Shown here piece by piece: positions 53,032 to 61,373 of a stretch of 64,000 bases of DNA. A model generated the notes under the pieces. It was given only the letters and a program-made list of their open reading frames with translations. It was not told the DNA's origin and searched no databases. This stretch comes from Rhodococcus aetherivorans. GTDB taxonomy: Bacteria > Actinomycetota > Actinomycetes > Mycobacteriales > Mycobacteriaceae. The position numbers and the translations under genes were made by a program. The DNA is taken from NCBI RefSeq assembly GCF_011058165.1, contig NZ_JAALEG010000010.1, positions 1 through 64,000 of the forward strand, given 5' to 3'. How positions within the stretch are numbered: position 1 is the stretch's first letter; the number at the start of each line of letters is the position of its first letter.

Positions 53032-54557
53032 CGGTCCCGTATCGAGACATGCATGGGGAAAAGAACTTTCGTGTCACCGAACAACAGCCGGGTCGCCGAC
53101 TCCACCGCGGCGGACAGGTGCGCCGTCGCGGCCTCCGGGGTGCGGGTGTGGACCACGATCTCGTCGTGCTGGAAGAAGACGAGTTCGCCGGTGTCGTCGG
53201 CGGCCAGGCGCAGGCGCAGATCGGCCAGCACGCACAGCGCCCATTCAGCGGCCGTCGCCTGAACGACGAAGTTGCGGGTGAACCGCCCCCGCGCCCGCGC
53301 GTCGCCGTGCGCGAAGAAGTCGGCACCCGGCGGCGGGCACGCGCGGCCGAGCCACGAATGCACCACCTCACCGCGCTCGCCGGCACGTGCGGCGCGTTCC
53401 ACGAACTCCACCGCCTCGGGAAAGCTCCTGCGCAGCAGGGTGAGCAGCGCACGTGACTCGCCGGCCGTCGCACCGTAGAGCACGCCGAGCACGGCCACCT
53501 TCGCCTTCGCCCGGTCACCGCCGAACGCGGCCGCAGCCACCGGTGCGTACAGGTCGTCGCCGCCCGCCGCCGCCGTCATCCGCGGGTCGCCGGACATCGC
53601 GGCCAGAATGCGCGGTTCGAGCTGGCCGGCGTCTGCGATCACGAAGACGTGCCCGTGCTCGGCGATCACGCTCGACCGCAGCGCCTTCGGGATCTGCAGG
53701 GCCCCGCCGCCGCGGCTCGCCCAGCGCCCGGACACCACGGCACCGGGCACATAGACCGGATGGAACCGCCCGCCGCGCACCCAGGTGTCGAGCCACTGCC
53801 ACCCGTTGGTGCTGTGCAGCTTCGACAGATCCCGGTGCTGCAAGAGCAGCGGCACCGCCGGATGGTCGAGTTCGCGCAGCACCCATTTGCGGGTGGACGA
53901 CAGGTCGATGCCTTCGCGTCGGAACGCCTCGAGAATTTCGGTGTGCGAGGCCGGATTCAGCGCACGGCCGAACACCTCGCCGATCCGTGCGTTCAGTTCG
54001 GTGATCCGGGGCGGCAGCCCGTCGTCGGCGGGGCGCGGACCGAGGGTGCGCTCGAGCACGCGGCGGTGGGCGTCGGCGGAGAACGGCAACCCGTCGAAAC
54101 CCATCTCCGCGGCGGCCAGCGTGCCCGCCGATTCGGCGGCGACGAGCAGTTCGAGCCGGGCATTGCCGGCGAGTTCGGTGCGCTGCCGCTCGAACTCGGC
54201 GAGCACGGTCTCGGGGTCGACGGTGGGGGCGACGTCGAACAGCCCGGGGCGCTCGTCGACCGGTTGTTGCTCCGGTGGTGCGGGAATCCCGGCGCGTACG
54301 TTCAGGATCGCGCGTGTGGACGCCAGATCGTGGCATCGGCGCACCCGGACCCCGGCGCGCAGCAGGGCGGGGTACACGGTCGCGGTGCCGGTCCAGATCC
54401 ACCGCGGCGGGTCCGCCGCCTCGAGCGTCCGCGCGGCCGTCGCGAGGTCGTCGTGGTATTCGGCCGCGGCGAGCGGGCGTCCGTCGGCGCCGACCGGAAC
54501 GGTCCATCCGCCGGGCGGCTGCCCGCCGGCGGTGTCGGGAACCAGTACGGTGCGCAC
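53010..54557 (-). CDS. Family A DNA polymerase-like (bifunctional 3'-5' exonuclease/DNA polymerase)
   Basis: A 515-residue protein of an actinobacterial Pol I-like family. Motif A is VIADAGQLEPRILAAM, motif B AKAKVAVLGVLYGAT and motif C FFQHDEIVVH, so the polymerase site looks intact. The N-terminal part keeps only a shortened exonuclease-like region. It lacks the 5' nuclease of Pol I. GTG start. It is convergent with the alkylation repair operon and overlaps alkA, which hints at gap filling in repair, though its regulation is separate. Confidence 0.87.
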   Translation of the reverse strand: MRTVLVPDTAGGQPPGGWTVPVGADGRPLAAAEYHDDLATAARTLEAADPPRWIWTGTATVYPALLRAGVRVRRCHDLASTRAILNVRAGIPAPPEQQPVDERPGLFDVAPTVDPETVLAEFERQRTELAGNARLELLVAAESAGTLAAAEMGFDGLPFSADAHRRVLERTLGPRPADDGLPPRITELNARIGEVFGRALNPASHTEILEAFRREGIDLSSTRKWVLRELDHPAVPLLLQHRDLSKLHSTNGWQWLDTWVRGGRFHPVYVPGAVVSGRWASRGGGALQIPKALRSSVIAEHGHVFVIADAGQLEPRILAAMSGDPRMTAAAGGDDLYAPVAAAAFGGDRAKAKVAVLGVLYGATAGESRALLTLLRRSFPEAVEFVERAARAGERGEVVHSWLGRACPPPGADFFAHGDARARGRFTRNFVVQATAAEWALCVLADLRLRLAADDTGELVFFQHDEIVVHTRTPEAATAHLSAAVESATRLLFGDTKVLFPMHVSIRDRYGEDEP

Positions 54558-54631
54558 CCGTCCAGTCTGCACCGCCGTGCCGACACCGCCGGCGGACGGT
54601 CCCGTCCACCGTCGCCTCCGGACCCGCACGG

Positions 54632-54812
54632 TTACTCGGAAAGCAGGCCGGACTCCTCGAGCAGGTCGCCGATCTCCGTCGTCTCCAGCTTTGCGATCAG
54701 ATTCTCACGCAACAGTTTCGGATAGGGAGGCGAGCCCGGCCCCGACGAACCATGCTGTCCTCTCGTCCACCCCTGTGGGCTTGCGGGGCTGCTGTAGGAC
54801 GTGAGGCGTCGC
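54632..54812 (-). pseudogene. ohyA: Oleate hydratase remnant: internal deletion leaving both ends
   Basis: The minus strand encodes an N-terminal stretch, RKPTGVDERTAWFVGAGLAS (about 54812-54723), which matches the start of oleate hydratases, where RKPxGVDxxxAWFVGxGLAxL is characteristic. It runs directly, in a shifted frame, into KLLRENLIAKLETTEIGDLL, then a short tail and a stop. That matches the family's extreme C-terminus. Roughly 500 codons are missing between them, and the junction is near 54722-54728. No start codon is evident. It follows the 3-hydroxyacyl-CoA dehydrogenase gene. Confidence 0.75.
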
Positions 54813-54831
54813 CCCTTCGCGGTATCTGCCG

Positions 54832-55698
54832 CTACTTGTCGTTGGGGTAGCGGTAGAACCCTTCGCCGGTCGCCGCACCGAGCTTGCCGGCGTCGATGTA
54901 GTTCTCCTTCAACCATGCGGCGATGGTCCGGTCCTTCTCGTCGCCGTGGGACAGGATGTTGTAAGGCGTGGTGAGTCCGATGACGTCGTAGATCTGGAAG
55001 GGACCCATGGGTGCGCCGGTGGCGATCCGCCACACCCTGTCGACGTCCTCGGGGTCGGCGTAGCCGCCCGCGGCGAGCTCACCGGCGGCGTTGAGGAACG
55101 GCACCAGCAGCGAGTTCAGGACGTAGCCGGCCTTCTCCTTGTGGATCGGGACCGGGACCATGCCGATGGCCGCGGCGAAGTCGACGACCTGGTCGAACAC
55201 CGCGGGGTCGGTGTCGTCGGTGCCCATGATCTCGGCCGTGTTGAACTTCCACACCTGGTTGGCGAAGTGCAGCGCGAGGAACTTGTCGGGACGGCCGGTG
55301 AAGTCCTTCATGTCGCTCGGCAGGAGTGTGGAGGAGTTGGTGGCGAAGATCGTGTCCGCGGGTGCGACCTCGCCCAGCTTCGTGTAGGTGTCCCGCTTGA
55401 TGTCGAGGACCTCGGGCACGGCCTCGACGACGAGGTCGGCGTCCCGGACGGCGTCTGCGAGGTCGGAGGACAGGCGGATGCCGGTCGCGGCCGCCTCCGC
55501 CTTCCCGTCGCCGGCACCGGGAACCTCACGCTGGTACGTCTCGGCGAGTTCGCCGAAGCGCTTCTGCGCGTTGGCGAGGGCGTCGTCGCTGATGTCGTAG
55601 GCGGTGACGGCGAATCCGCTGTAGGCGGACTGGAACGCGATCTGTGCGCCGAGGACCCCGGTCCCGAGGACGGTCACCTTGCTGATCCGGCTGGTCAT
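54832..55698 (-). CDS. 3-hydroxyacyl-CoA dehydrogenase
   Basis: A 288-residue NAD-dependent dehydrogenase (3-hydroxybutyryl-CoA dehydrogenase type). The Rossmann motif is VTVLGTGVLGAQIA, followed by DLVVEAVPE, FATNSSTLLPSDM and the catalytic His in ALHFANQVWK. Many homologues have HFFNPV at that place, so the active-site loop differs. The C-terminal domain has PMGPFQIYDVIGL. It is translationally coupled to the upstream TetR gene by ATGA and acts in fatty acid or polyester metabolism. Confidence 0.92.
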   Translation of the reverse strand: MTSRISKVTVLGTGVLGAQIAFQSAYSGFAVTAYDISDDALANAQKRFGELAETYQREVPGAGDGKAEAAATGIRLSSDLADAVRDADLVVEAVPEVLDIKRDTYTKLGEVAPADTIFATNSSTLLPSDMKDFTGRPDKFLALHFANQVWKFNTAEIMGTDDTDPAVFDQVVDFAAAIGMVPVPIHKEKAGYVLNSLLVPFLNAAGELAAGGYADPEDVDRVWRIATGAPMGPFQIYDVIGLTTPYNILSHGDEKDRTIAAWLKENYIDAGKLGAATGEGFYRYPNDK

Positions 55699-56402
55699 GC
55701 TTCCTTCTTTCGTTGTGGGGAGGACGCGCCCGGTTCCGGCCCGCTGCGGGCCGGGCGGTCGTCGTCGAGTGCCGCGAAAAAACCCGTGACGATCTGGTCG
55801 ATCTGGGCGTGCAGGTCGGCCTCGGGGTCGTCGTCGGGATGCGCACCGGTGAATGCGCGCGCAAGTATCAGGTGCAGGATCGCGAAGATGCTCCGGCCGG
55901 CGTGCCGGGCCTGGTCCTCCGCTCGTCTCTCGTCCAGCCCACGGTTCCGCGCGGCCTCGACGAGCCGACGCGCGATCGTCTCCTCGAAGCGGGCGACGAG
56001 ATCGAGTCCCTCGGAACGGTATTTCTCGCTTGCGGAGCCGAACAGCAGCTCACGTTGGTAGTTCACCGTGTTCTCGACGTGGCTGTCGGCGGCCTCGAGA
56101 ATAGGTCGGACGACGGCCTGCACCGCGTCCACCGGGTCGCGCCGCGATCGTGACTCGCGGTCGCCGGCGCTCAGGGCCGACCGGAACTGCTGGTTGTAGA
56201 CCATCATCAGCAGTTCGCCCTTGGACGTCGCGTAGCGGAACAACGTTCCAGCCGCGACGTCCGCACGTTCGGAGATCTGCTGTGTCGTGACTCCCGCGAA
56301 GCCCTTCTCGGCGAACAACGATGCGGCGGCGGCGAAGATGCGGGACTGCTTGTCACGCATGTTCCGGTCTCGACGACCCGGAGTTCCCGATGAGGTAACC
56401 AT
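55695..56402 (-). CDS. TetR family transcriptional regulator
   Basis: A 235-residue TetR regulator with HTH VTTQQISERADVAAGTLFRYATS (about residues 38-60). Start: ATG behind GGGAGGCGC, chosen over an upstream Met that would span the operator. It forms an operon with the 3-hydroxyacyl-CoA dehydrogenase and has overlapping palindromes directly upstream, so it is probably autoregulated and responds to an acyl-CoA or fatty acid. Confidence 0.9.
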   Translation of the reverse strand: MVTSSGTPGRRDRNMRDKQSRIFAAAASLFAEKGFAGVTTQQISERADVAAGTLFRYATSKGELLMMVYNQQFRSALSAGDRESRSRRDPVDAVQAVVRPILEAADSHVENTVNYQRELLFGSASEKYRSEGLDLVARFEETIARRLVEAARNRGLDERRAEDQARHAGRSIFAILHLILARAFTGAHPDDDPEADLHAQIDQIVTGFFAALDDDRPARSGPEPGASSPQRKKEA

Positions 56403-56416
56403 CCTGCGCCTCCCAA

Positions 56417-56438
56417 AATGAGTGGACTCATTAATGAG
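56417..56438. promoter_or_regulatory. Overlapping palindromes upstream of the tetR/dehydrogenase operon
   Basis: AATGAGT-GG-ACTCATT (56417-56432) and CTCATT-AATGAG (56427-56438) are both perfect and share the middle half-site. Three alternating copies of an ATGAG half-site result, starting 15 bp before the TetR start codon. The arrangement fits cooperative binding of two repressor dimers. Confidence 0.75.
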
Positions 56439-56568
56439 CGTACTCCGATACCGTCCTGCAGGCACCCGATGTGCCCGCCCGGCGTCGCCGTCGAGGACCC
56501 GTTTCATCCCCCGTTTCACCCCGTCGCGGCTGGGCCGGGCGGAATCGGAACGCTACGTTCGAGACCTG

Positions 56569-56612
56569 GGACCCCGCTGCTCTGCCCTCGAGGAGCAGCG
56601 GGGTCCTGTCTT
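56569..56612. terminator. Strong intrinsic terminator hairpin
   Basis: GGACCCCGCTGCTC (56569-56582) pairs perfectly over 14 bp with GAGCAGCGGGGTCC (56593-56606), followed on the plus strand by TGTCTTT. It lies just past the stop of the minus-strand YhgE-type gene, so it probably ends that transcript. Confidence 0.8.
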
Positions 56613-56620
56613 TCGCGTCG

Positions 56621-57946
56621 TTACGCTGCGGCGGACACAGGCTCCGCGTCGCTGCGGCGGTGGAATCCGCGCACGTCGTAGATCCGGGTCACCACCCCAC
56701 CCAGCACGAGGCCGATGCCGAGTCCGAGGAGTGTCATCAGGGCGCCCCGGGTCAGACCCGCCGGCCCGCTGCCGTCGAAGTACAGGATGGCCCGGGTCGC
56801 GATGTACACCTGGTGCATCGGTTCGAACGTCGACAGCCACGAGTACAACGGCGGCATGGCCTCGAGTGGCACGGTGCCTCCCGACGACGGCAGGCCCAGG
56901 ATGATGAAGATCAACAGGTTCACCAGCAGTCCGGCGGAACCGAACACGGCCATCACCGAGATCGAGGTGACACCCACGGCGGTGATCGCGAGGGCGCCGT
57001 ACTCCCACAGCAGCAGGGCGCGGGTCACGGGCATGCCGAGCAGGGTGGCGATCCAGAGGTAGAGCGCGGAGACGATCAGTGCCAGGATCACCATGATCGC
57101 CCACTTCACGAGCAGGACCCGGAACCGCGACAGGTGCGCCGTCTTCCGGTCGACGTACCAGGGCCCGTACTCGGTGGGGACGAAGCCGAGGGCGCTGTCG
57201 ACGAGCGAGTTGACGATGGTGGCGCCGGTGAAGCCCGCGAGGATGAGCAGCAGCGTGTAGTAGAACGCGGACAGGCCCAGTCCGGTGCCGTCGGGCAGGG
57301 GCTTGTGCTCGACGAAGCGGATGTCGATCGGATCCGCCAGCACCAAGCGGCTTCCGCCGGACAACTGCAGATCCGGGGCACTGGTGGCGAGGGTACCGGT
57401 GACCGTGGTGGTGAGTTGCTCCCCGACGGTCGTGTTCACGGTGGTCAGGGCGCGGTCGGCGATCGACTCGACGATGCCCTTGCCGAAGGTGCCGGTGCGC
57501 GGGTTGGTGTAGACGGTGATGATCGGCTTCTCGATGTCGCCGGGGATCACGCTGCCCTGCGCAAGAATCGACGTGCGTTTGGTGAAGTCGCTCGGAATCA
57601 CGATCGCCCCGTAGAGCCGGCCCGAATCGAGTCCCGAGGTCGCCGCGGAGATCCCGACCTGTTGCAGATCGATCTCCTCCGGATCGACCCCGTCGGCGAT
57701 GGCGGCGGTGATCTCGGCGCCGAGGTTGCGCTGCTGATCCGAACCGGGGAGCACGTCGCCGACATCCTGGTTCACGATCGCGACCGGGAACTTGTGCAGA
57801 TTGTCGGCCGGATTGATCATGCTGCCGATGTAGAGGGCCGCCAGGGCCGCCATCACGGCGGTCACCACGACGACCGGCGCCAGCCAGAAGCGGGGGCTGC
57901 GCAGTGTGCCGGCGTGGGGGTCGGCGCTGATCTCCGTCGAACTCAT
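56621..57946 (-). CDS. YhgE/Pip-like membrane protein (ABC-2 type)
   Basis: A 441-residue membrane protein. One N-terminal transmembrane helix (WLAPVVVVTAVMAALAALYI) is followed by a large extracellular domain starting FPVAIVNQDVG, the family hallmark, and then five or six C-terminal helices. This is the YhgE/Pip or DUF3533 arrangement, related to ABC-2 exporters and type VII secretion EsaA. The role is unknown; phage receptor and export functions are described in Gram-positives. Start: ATG behind GGAAGG. Confidence 0.85.
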   Translation of the reverse strand: MSSTEISADPHAGTLRSPRFWLAPVVVVTAVMAALAALYIGSMINPADNLHKFPVAIVNQDVGDVLPGSDQQRNLGAEITAAIADGVDPEEIDLQQVGISAATSGLDSGRLYGAIVIPSDFTKRTSILAQGSVIPGDIEKPIITVYTNPRTGTFGKGIVESIADRALTTVNTTVGEQLTTTVTGTLATSAPDLQLSGGSRLVLADPIDIRFVEHKPLPDGTGLGLSAFYYTLLLILAGFTGATIVNSLVDSALGFVPTEYGPWYVDRKTAHLSRFRVLLVKWAIMVILALIVSALYLWIATLLGMPVTRALLLWEYGALAITAVGVTSISVMAVFGSAGLLVNLLIFIILGLPSSGGTVPLEAMPPLYSWLSTFEPMHQVYIATRAILYFDGSGPAGLTRGALMTLLGLGIGLVLGGVVTRIYDVRGFHRRSDAEPVSAAA

Positions 57947-58126
57947 TCCGGGCCTTCCATGGTGCGTGCAGTCGGGTAGTGCGGGTGGCCGGTCGGAACG
58001 GGCCGGCCACTCAATTGTGCACGCCCGTGAGCAGATAAGCGTCCTACTCGGCCCACTCGTGGCAGGAGACACGTCCCCGCCTCTCGCGCGAGATGGCTCA
58101 CTCATGGGCACGCTGGGGGCCGAGTG

Positions 58127-58175
58127 AGCGAATGTATCGTGCTGTCGGTCTGATCGAGTGAGCGATACATTCGCT
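58127..58175. promoter_or_regulatory. Long inverted repeat with overlapping direct repeat upstream of the YhgE-type gene
   Basis: AGCGAATGTATCG (58127-58139) and CGATACATTCGCT (58163-58175) form a perfect 13-bp inverted repeat with a 23-nt spacer. CGAGTGAGCGA is also directly repeated (58121-58131, 58155-58165). The pattern suggests a multi-site operator of a divergent promoter region; the right arm overlaps the first codons of the small frame at 58158. Confidence 0.65.
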
Positions 58176-58355
58176 GTTCATCCCGCAGGGCGCGCCGTCA
58201 TCGGTAAGAACGCCACCGCCGACGATGTCACCATCGGCCTGTATTTCCCGATCGGGTGCCTGCTCGTGGCAGGAGTGATGCTGGCGCTGGTGAAGCTGCC
58301 GCGGGTTGCGGCGCCGGTGGACACCACGAAACTGGTCAGGCCCACAAACGTCTGA
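58158..58355 (+). pseudogene. 65-codon frame resembling the C-terminus of an MFS transporter
   Basis: The frame starts with GTG inside an inverted repeat and has no ribosome binding site. It encodes NATADDVTIGLYFPIGCLLV and a single hydrophobic helix, then a polar tail. The text resembles the last helix and tail of a 14-helix drug-type MFS protein. It is followed by a good terminator, as expected for the 3' end of a former longer gene. A genuine one-helix small protein is the alternative. Confidence 0.45.
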
Positions 58356-58368
58356 GCCCGAGGCTTGA

Positions 58369-58402
58369 CGCAGCCCTTCGACCTCATGGTCGGAGGGCTG
58401 CG
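58369..58402 (+). terminator. Hairpin downstream of the MFS-like fragment
   Basis: CGCAGCCCT-T-CGACC (58369-58383) pairs with GGTCG-G-AGGGCTGCG (58388-58402), a 15-bp stem with one G-T wobble and loop TCAT, 14 bp after the small frame's stop. No T-run follows. Confidence 0.7.
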
Positions 58403-58497
58403 CGGCGTCAGGAGTGCCTCTTGCCGCCTCGACAGGTCGTCTTCCTGGGGTTATGCAGCACCGGGACGCAGAACTACTATTACCTTCACAAATATTG

Positions 58498-58512
58498 CCA
58501 TAGTTGCTATGG
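58498..58512. promoter_or_regulatory. Palindrome in the AT-rich promoter region of the acyl-CoA synthetase
   Basis: CCATAG-TTG-CTATGG is a perfect 6+6 bp dyad within the most AT-rich stretch of the neighbourhood (about 58475-58520), 118 bp before the synthetase start. It is a probable regulator site at that promoter. Confidence 0.55.
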
Positions 58513-58629
58513 TTCACATCGGGATGGAGAAGTGACGTGAAGCACTTCCCTGTTCCTTCGAGGAGGGCGTCGGCCGGAAGCGCAGATGAGGTCGTCGCAT
58601 CGTGAGCGTGTTCTCAGATAGGTGGTGAA

Positions 58630-60117
58630 ATGGGCATCGCAATGGTCCTGGACATGGCGTCGTCGGCCACACCCGATCGGCTCGCAATGGGCCGTCGGTC
58701 CGACGGGACGACCTACGGCCGGCTCGACGAACTTGCGGCCAGAGGAGCCACGCTCCTGGAGGAACTCGGCGCGGGTCACGTCGTCTTCGTGGGCGTGAAC
58801 GGCCCCGTTCTGCCGGTCCTGATGTTCGCCTCGGCACGCGCCGGCATCCCGCTCGCGCCGCTGAACTACCGACTCGGCGCCGACCAGCTACGCGAACTGA
58901 TCGAGCGGCTCGACCAGCCGATCGTCGTCGCCGACGACGTGTACGTCGACAAGCTCTCCGGGCTCTCGCACCGGATCGTCACGCCCTCGCAGTTCCTCGA
59001 GCTCGCACGCACGACGGAGCGGGCGACGGGGGATCGCTCGGCCGATGACGACACGGCGATCGTGCTGTTCACGTCGGGAACGACCTCGGCACCCAAAGGG
59101 GTGTTGCTCCGTCACCGACATCTGCTGTCGTATCTGCTCAATACCGTCGAATTCGGTTCTGCGGGAGAAGAACAGGCGACGCTCGTCAGCACCCCGCCCT
59201 ATCACATCGCGGGTCTGGGGGCGGTGCTCAGCAACATCTACGCCGGCCGTCGGATGGTGCATTTGCCCGACTTCTCGCCCCAGGCGTGGCTCGATCTCGT
59301 CCGAGAGGAGGAGGTATCGAGCGCGATGGTCGTGCCGACGATGCTCGCGCGCATCGTGGAACATCTCGACGGCGCACCCGCCGACACACCGTCCCTCGCG
59401 TCTCTCGCGTACGGCGGAGCCCGCATGCCACAGCCGGTGCTCGAAAAGGCCCTGACGGCCTTCCCCGACACCGGCTTCGTGAATGCCTACGGTCTCACCG
59501 AGACCAGTTCGACGATCGCCGTGCTCGGTCCCGAGGACCATCGGGCAGCGTTCGCCGACCCTGCCCTCCGCGGTCGGCTTGCTTCTGCGGGACGCATCGT
59601 TCCCGGGATGCAGGCCCAGGTCCGGGACGAGGACGACGTGACCGTCCTCGCCGAGGGGGAGACGGGGCTGCTCTGGGTTCGCGGCGCACAGGTCAGTGGC
59701 GAGTACATGGGCAAGGGTTCGGTGCTCGACGCGCACGGCTGGTTCCCCACCCGCGACCGCGCCCGGATCGAGGACGGCTTCCTCTACATCGGCGGCCGCG
59801 CCGACGACACCATCATTCGGGGCGGTGAGAACATCGCACCGGCCGAGATCGAGGACGTCCTTGTGCATCACGGCCAGGTCCGTGAGGCGGCCGTGATCGG
59901 TGTGCCGGACGACGAGTGGGGCGAGCGGATCTGCGCGGTGATCGTGCCGAACAGCGAGGTTCACGACGATGCACAGTCGTTCCGGGCCTGGTGCCGTGAG
60001 CGGCTGCGCGGCTCCCGCACACCGGACGACGTCGTGTTCGTCGACGAGCTGCCGCGGACGCCGACCGGCAAGCTCGTGCGGCGCGACCTCGTCGACCGGA
60101 TCTGCGCCGTCGCCTGA
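58630..60117 (+). CDS. Acyl-CoA synthetase (AMP-forming, ANL superfamily)
   Basis: A 495-residue ligase with P-loop LFTSGTTSAPKGVLLRH (about residue 147), NAYGLTETSSTIAVL, hinge LYIGGRADDTIIRGGENIAP and the C-terminal Lys in RTPTGKLVRRDL. It activates a carboxylic acid to its CoA ester. It heads a plus-strand run with an MDR reductase, an SDR, a substrate-binding lipoprotein and another SDR, so it may start degradation of an imported acid. The start ATG lies behind GGTGGTGAA. Confidence 0.92.
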   Translation: MGIAMVLDMASSATPDRLAMGRRSDGTTYGRLDELAARGATLLEELGAGHVVFVGVNGPVLPVLMFASARAGIPLAPLNYRLGADQLRELIERLDQPIVVADDVYVDKLSGLSHRIVTPSQFLELARTTERATGDRSADDDTAIVLFTSGTTSAPKGVLLRHRHLLSYLLNTVEFGSAGEEQATLVSTPPYHIAGLGAVLSNIYAGRRMVHLPDFSPQAWLDLVREEEVSSAMVVPTMLARIVEHLDGAPADTPSLASLAYGGARMPQPVLEKALTAFPDTGFVNAYGLTETSSTIAVLGPEDHRAAFADPALRGRLASAGRIVPGMQAQVRDEDDVTVLAEGETGLLWVRGAQVSGEYMGKGSVLDAHGWFPTRDRARIEDGFLYIGGRADDTIIRGGENIAPAEIEDVLVHHGQVREAAVIGVPDDEWGERICAVIVPNSEVHDDAQSFRAWCRERLRGSRTPDDVVFVDELPRTPTGKLVRRDLVDRICAVA

Positions 60118-60195
60118 CCGCCACTTCCGGGTACCGCCCCGGGCGCTCATCAGCTCTTTCGCAGTTCCCGATCCGACATGGAGGACGAGACCGAC

Positions 60196-61248
60196 GTGAA
60201 CCTCACCGGCACAGCAGATCCGACTCAGCAGGCGTGGGTGCTGCGCGCCCGGCCGAGCGGCCGGCCACGCGACACCGACGTCGAACTCGTGGCGACGACG
60301 ATCGGCGCTCCCGGAGCCGGCGAGGTCCGCGTCGCGAACCTGGTGATGTCGGTCGAGCCGTACATGCGGGGGCGCATGGGCGGCGAGGCCACCTACGCGG
60401 AGCCCTACGAGATCGGCGAGCCGATGCTCGCCCCGACCGTCGGGCGCGTCACCGAATCCTTCGACAGCGCCGTCCCCGTCGGTGCTCTCGTCCTGCACGA
60501 CCACGGCTGGCGGGAGCATTCGCTGGTCCCGGCATCCGAGTGCCGTGTCCTGCGGCACGACGACCTCCCGCCCGCCATGCATTTGGGACTGTTGGGGACT
60601 CCCGGCATGACGGCATGGGTCGGCGTCGAGCGGATCGCTCGCGTCGTGGCCGGCGATGTCGTGTTCGTGTCGTCCGCCGCCGGAGCGGTCGGCTCGACGG
60701 TTGTCCAGCTCGCGAAACTGCGCGGTGCCACGGTGATCGCGAGTGCCGGGTCGCCCGAGAAGGTCGCGCTCACGCGGAGCCTGGGAGCCGACGCCGCGTT
60801 CGACTACCACGACGGCCCGATCAAGGACCTTCTGCGCCGTGCGATGACCGAACTCGGTGTCACGGGCGTGGACGTGTACTTCGACAACGTCGGCGGAGAA
60901 CATCTCGAGGCCGCAATCCGGGTGATCAACGATCACGCCCGCATCGCGCTGTGCGGAATGATCAGCATCTACAACGCGGCCGCGCCGCAACCCGGCCCTA
61001 GCAATCTCCTCAAGCTGATCTGGCGGCGCGCGCGCATGGAGGGTTTCCTGCTCGGCGACCACCTCGATGCCCGCGACGAATTCGAGTCGGAAATGGCCGG
61101 TCTCGTCCGCTCGGATCGGATTCGCTCGGTGCACACCGAGTTCACCGGTGGCGTCGCGGGCGCGTGGGACGCATTCCTCGGCATGCTCGACGGTACCGCC
61201 ACCGGGAAGGCCGTGGTCCCGCTTGCCGCGGACACCGCCGGCGGCTGA
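60196..61248 (+). CDS. NADP-dependent oxidoreductase (MDR, leukotriene B4 12-hydroxydehydrogenase/curcumin reductase type)
   Basis: A 350-residue zinc-free medium-chain reductase. It shows DVELVATTIGAPGAGEVRV and SVEPYMRGRM, typical of the PTGR/curcumin reductase branch, and the Rossmann motif SSAAGAVGSTVVQLAK followed by VDVYFDNVGGEHLEA. These enzymes reduce the double bond of enones. GTG is used as start because GGAGGA lies 11 bp before it; an ATG six codons upstream has no ribosome binding site. Confidence 0.9.
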   Translation: MNLTGTADPTQQAWVLRARPSGRPRDTDVELVATTIGAPGAGEVRVANLVMSVEPYMRGRMGGEATYAEPYEIGEPMLAPTVGRVTESFDSAVPVGALVLHDHGWREHSLVPASECRVLRHDDLPPAMHLGLLGTPGMTAWVGVERIARVVAGDVVFVSSAAGAVGSTVVQLAKLRGATVIASAGSPEKVALTRSLGADAAFDYHDGPIKDLLRRAMTELGVTGVDVYFDNVGGEHLEAAIRVINDHARIALCGMISIYNAAAPQPGPSNLLKLIWRRARMEGFLLGDHLDARDEFESEMAGLVRSDRIRSVHTEFTGGVAGAWDAFLGMLDGTATGKAVVPLAADTAGG

Positions 61249-61373
61249 CCGAACCGAACCCGAAAGCACACCTCGATCGGCACCGCTGCTGCGGTACCGG
61301 CCTCGAACCTACCGAAAATCCGGCACAGCACCCGAAGTACACGGTGCGGCCCCATACCCGAAGGAGTCACACG

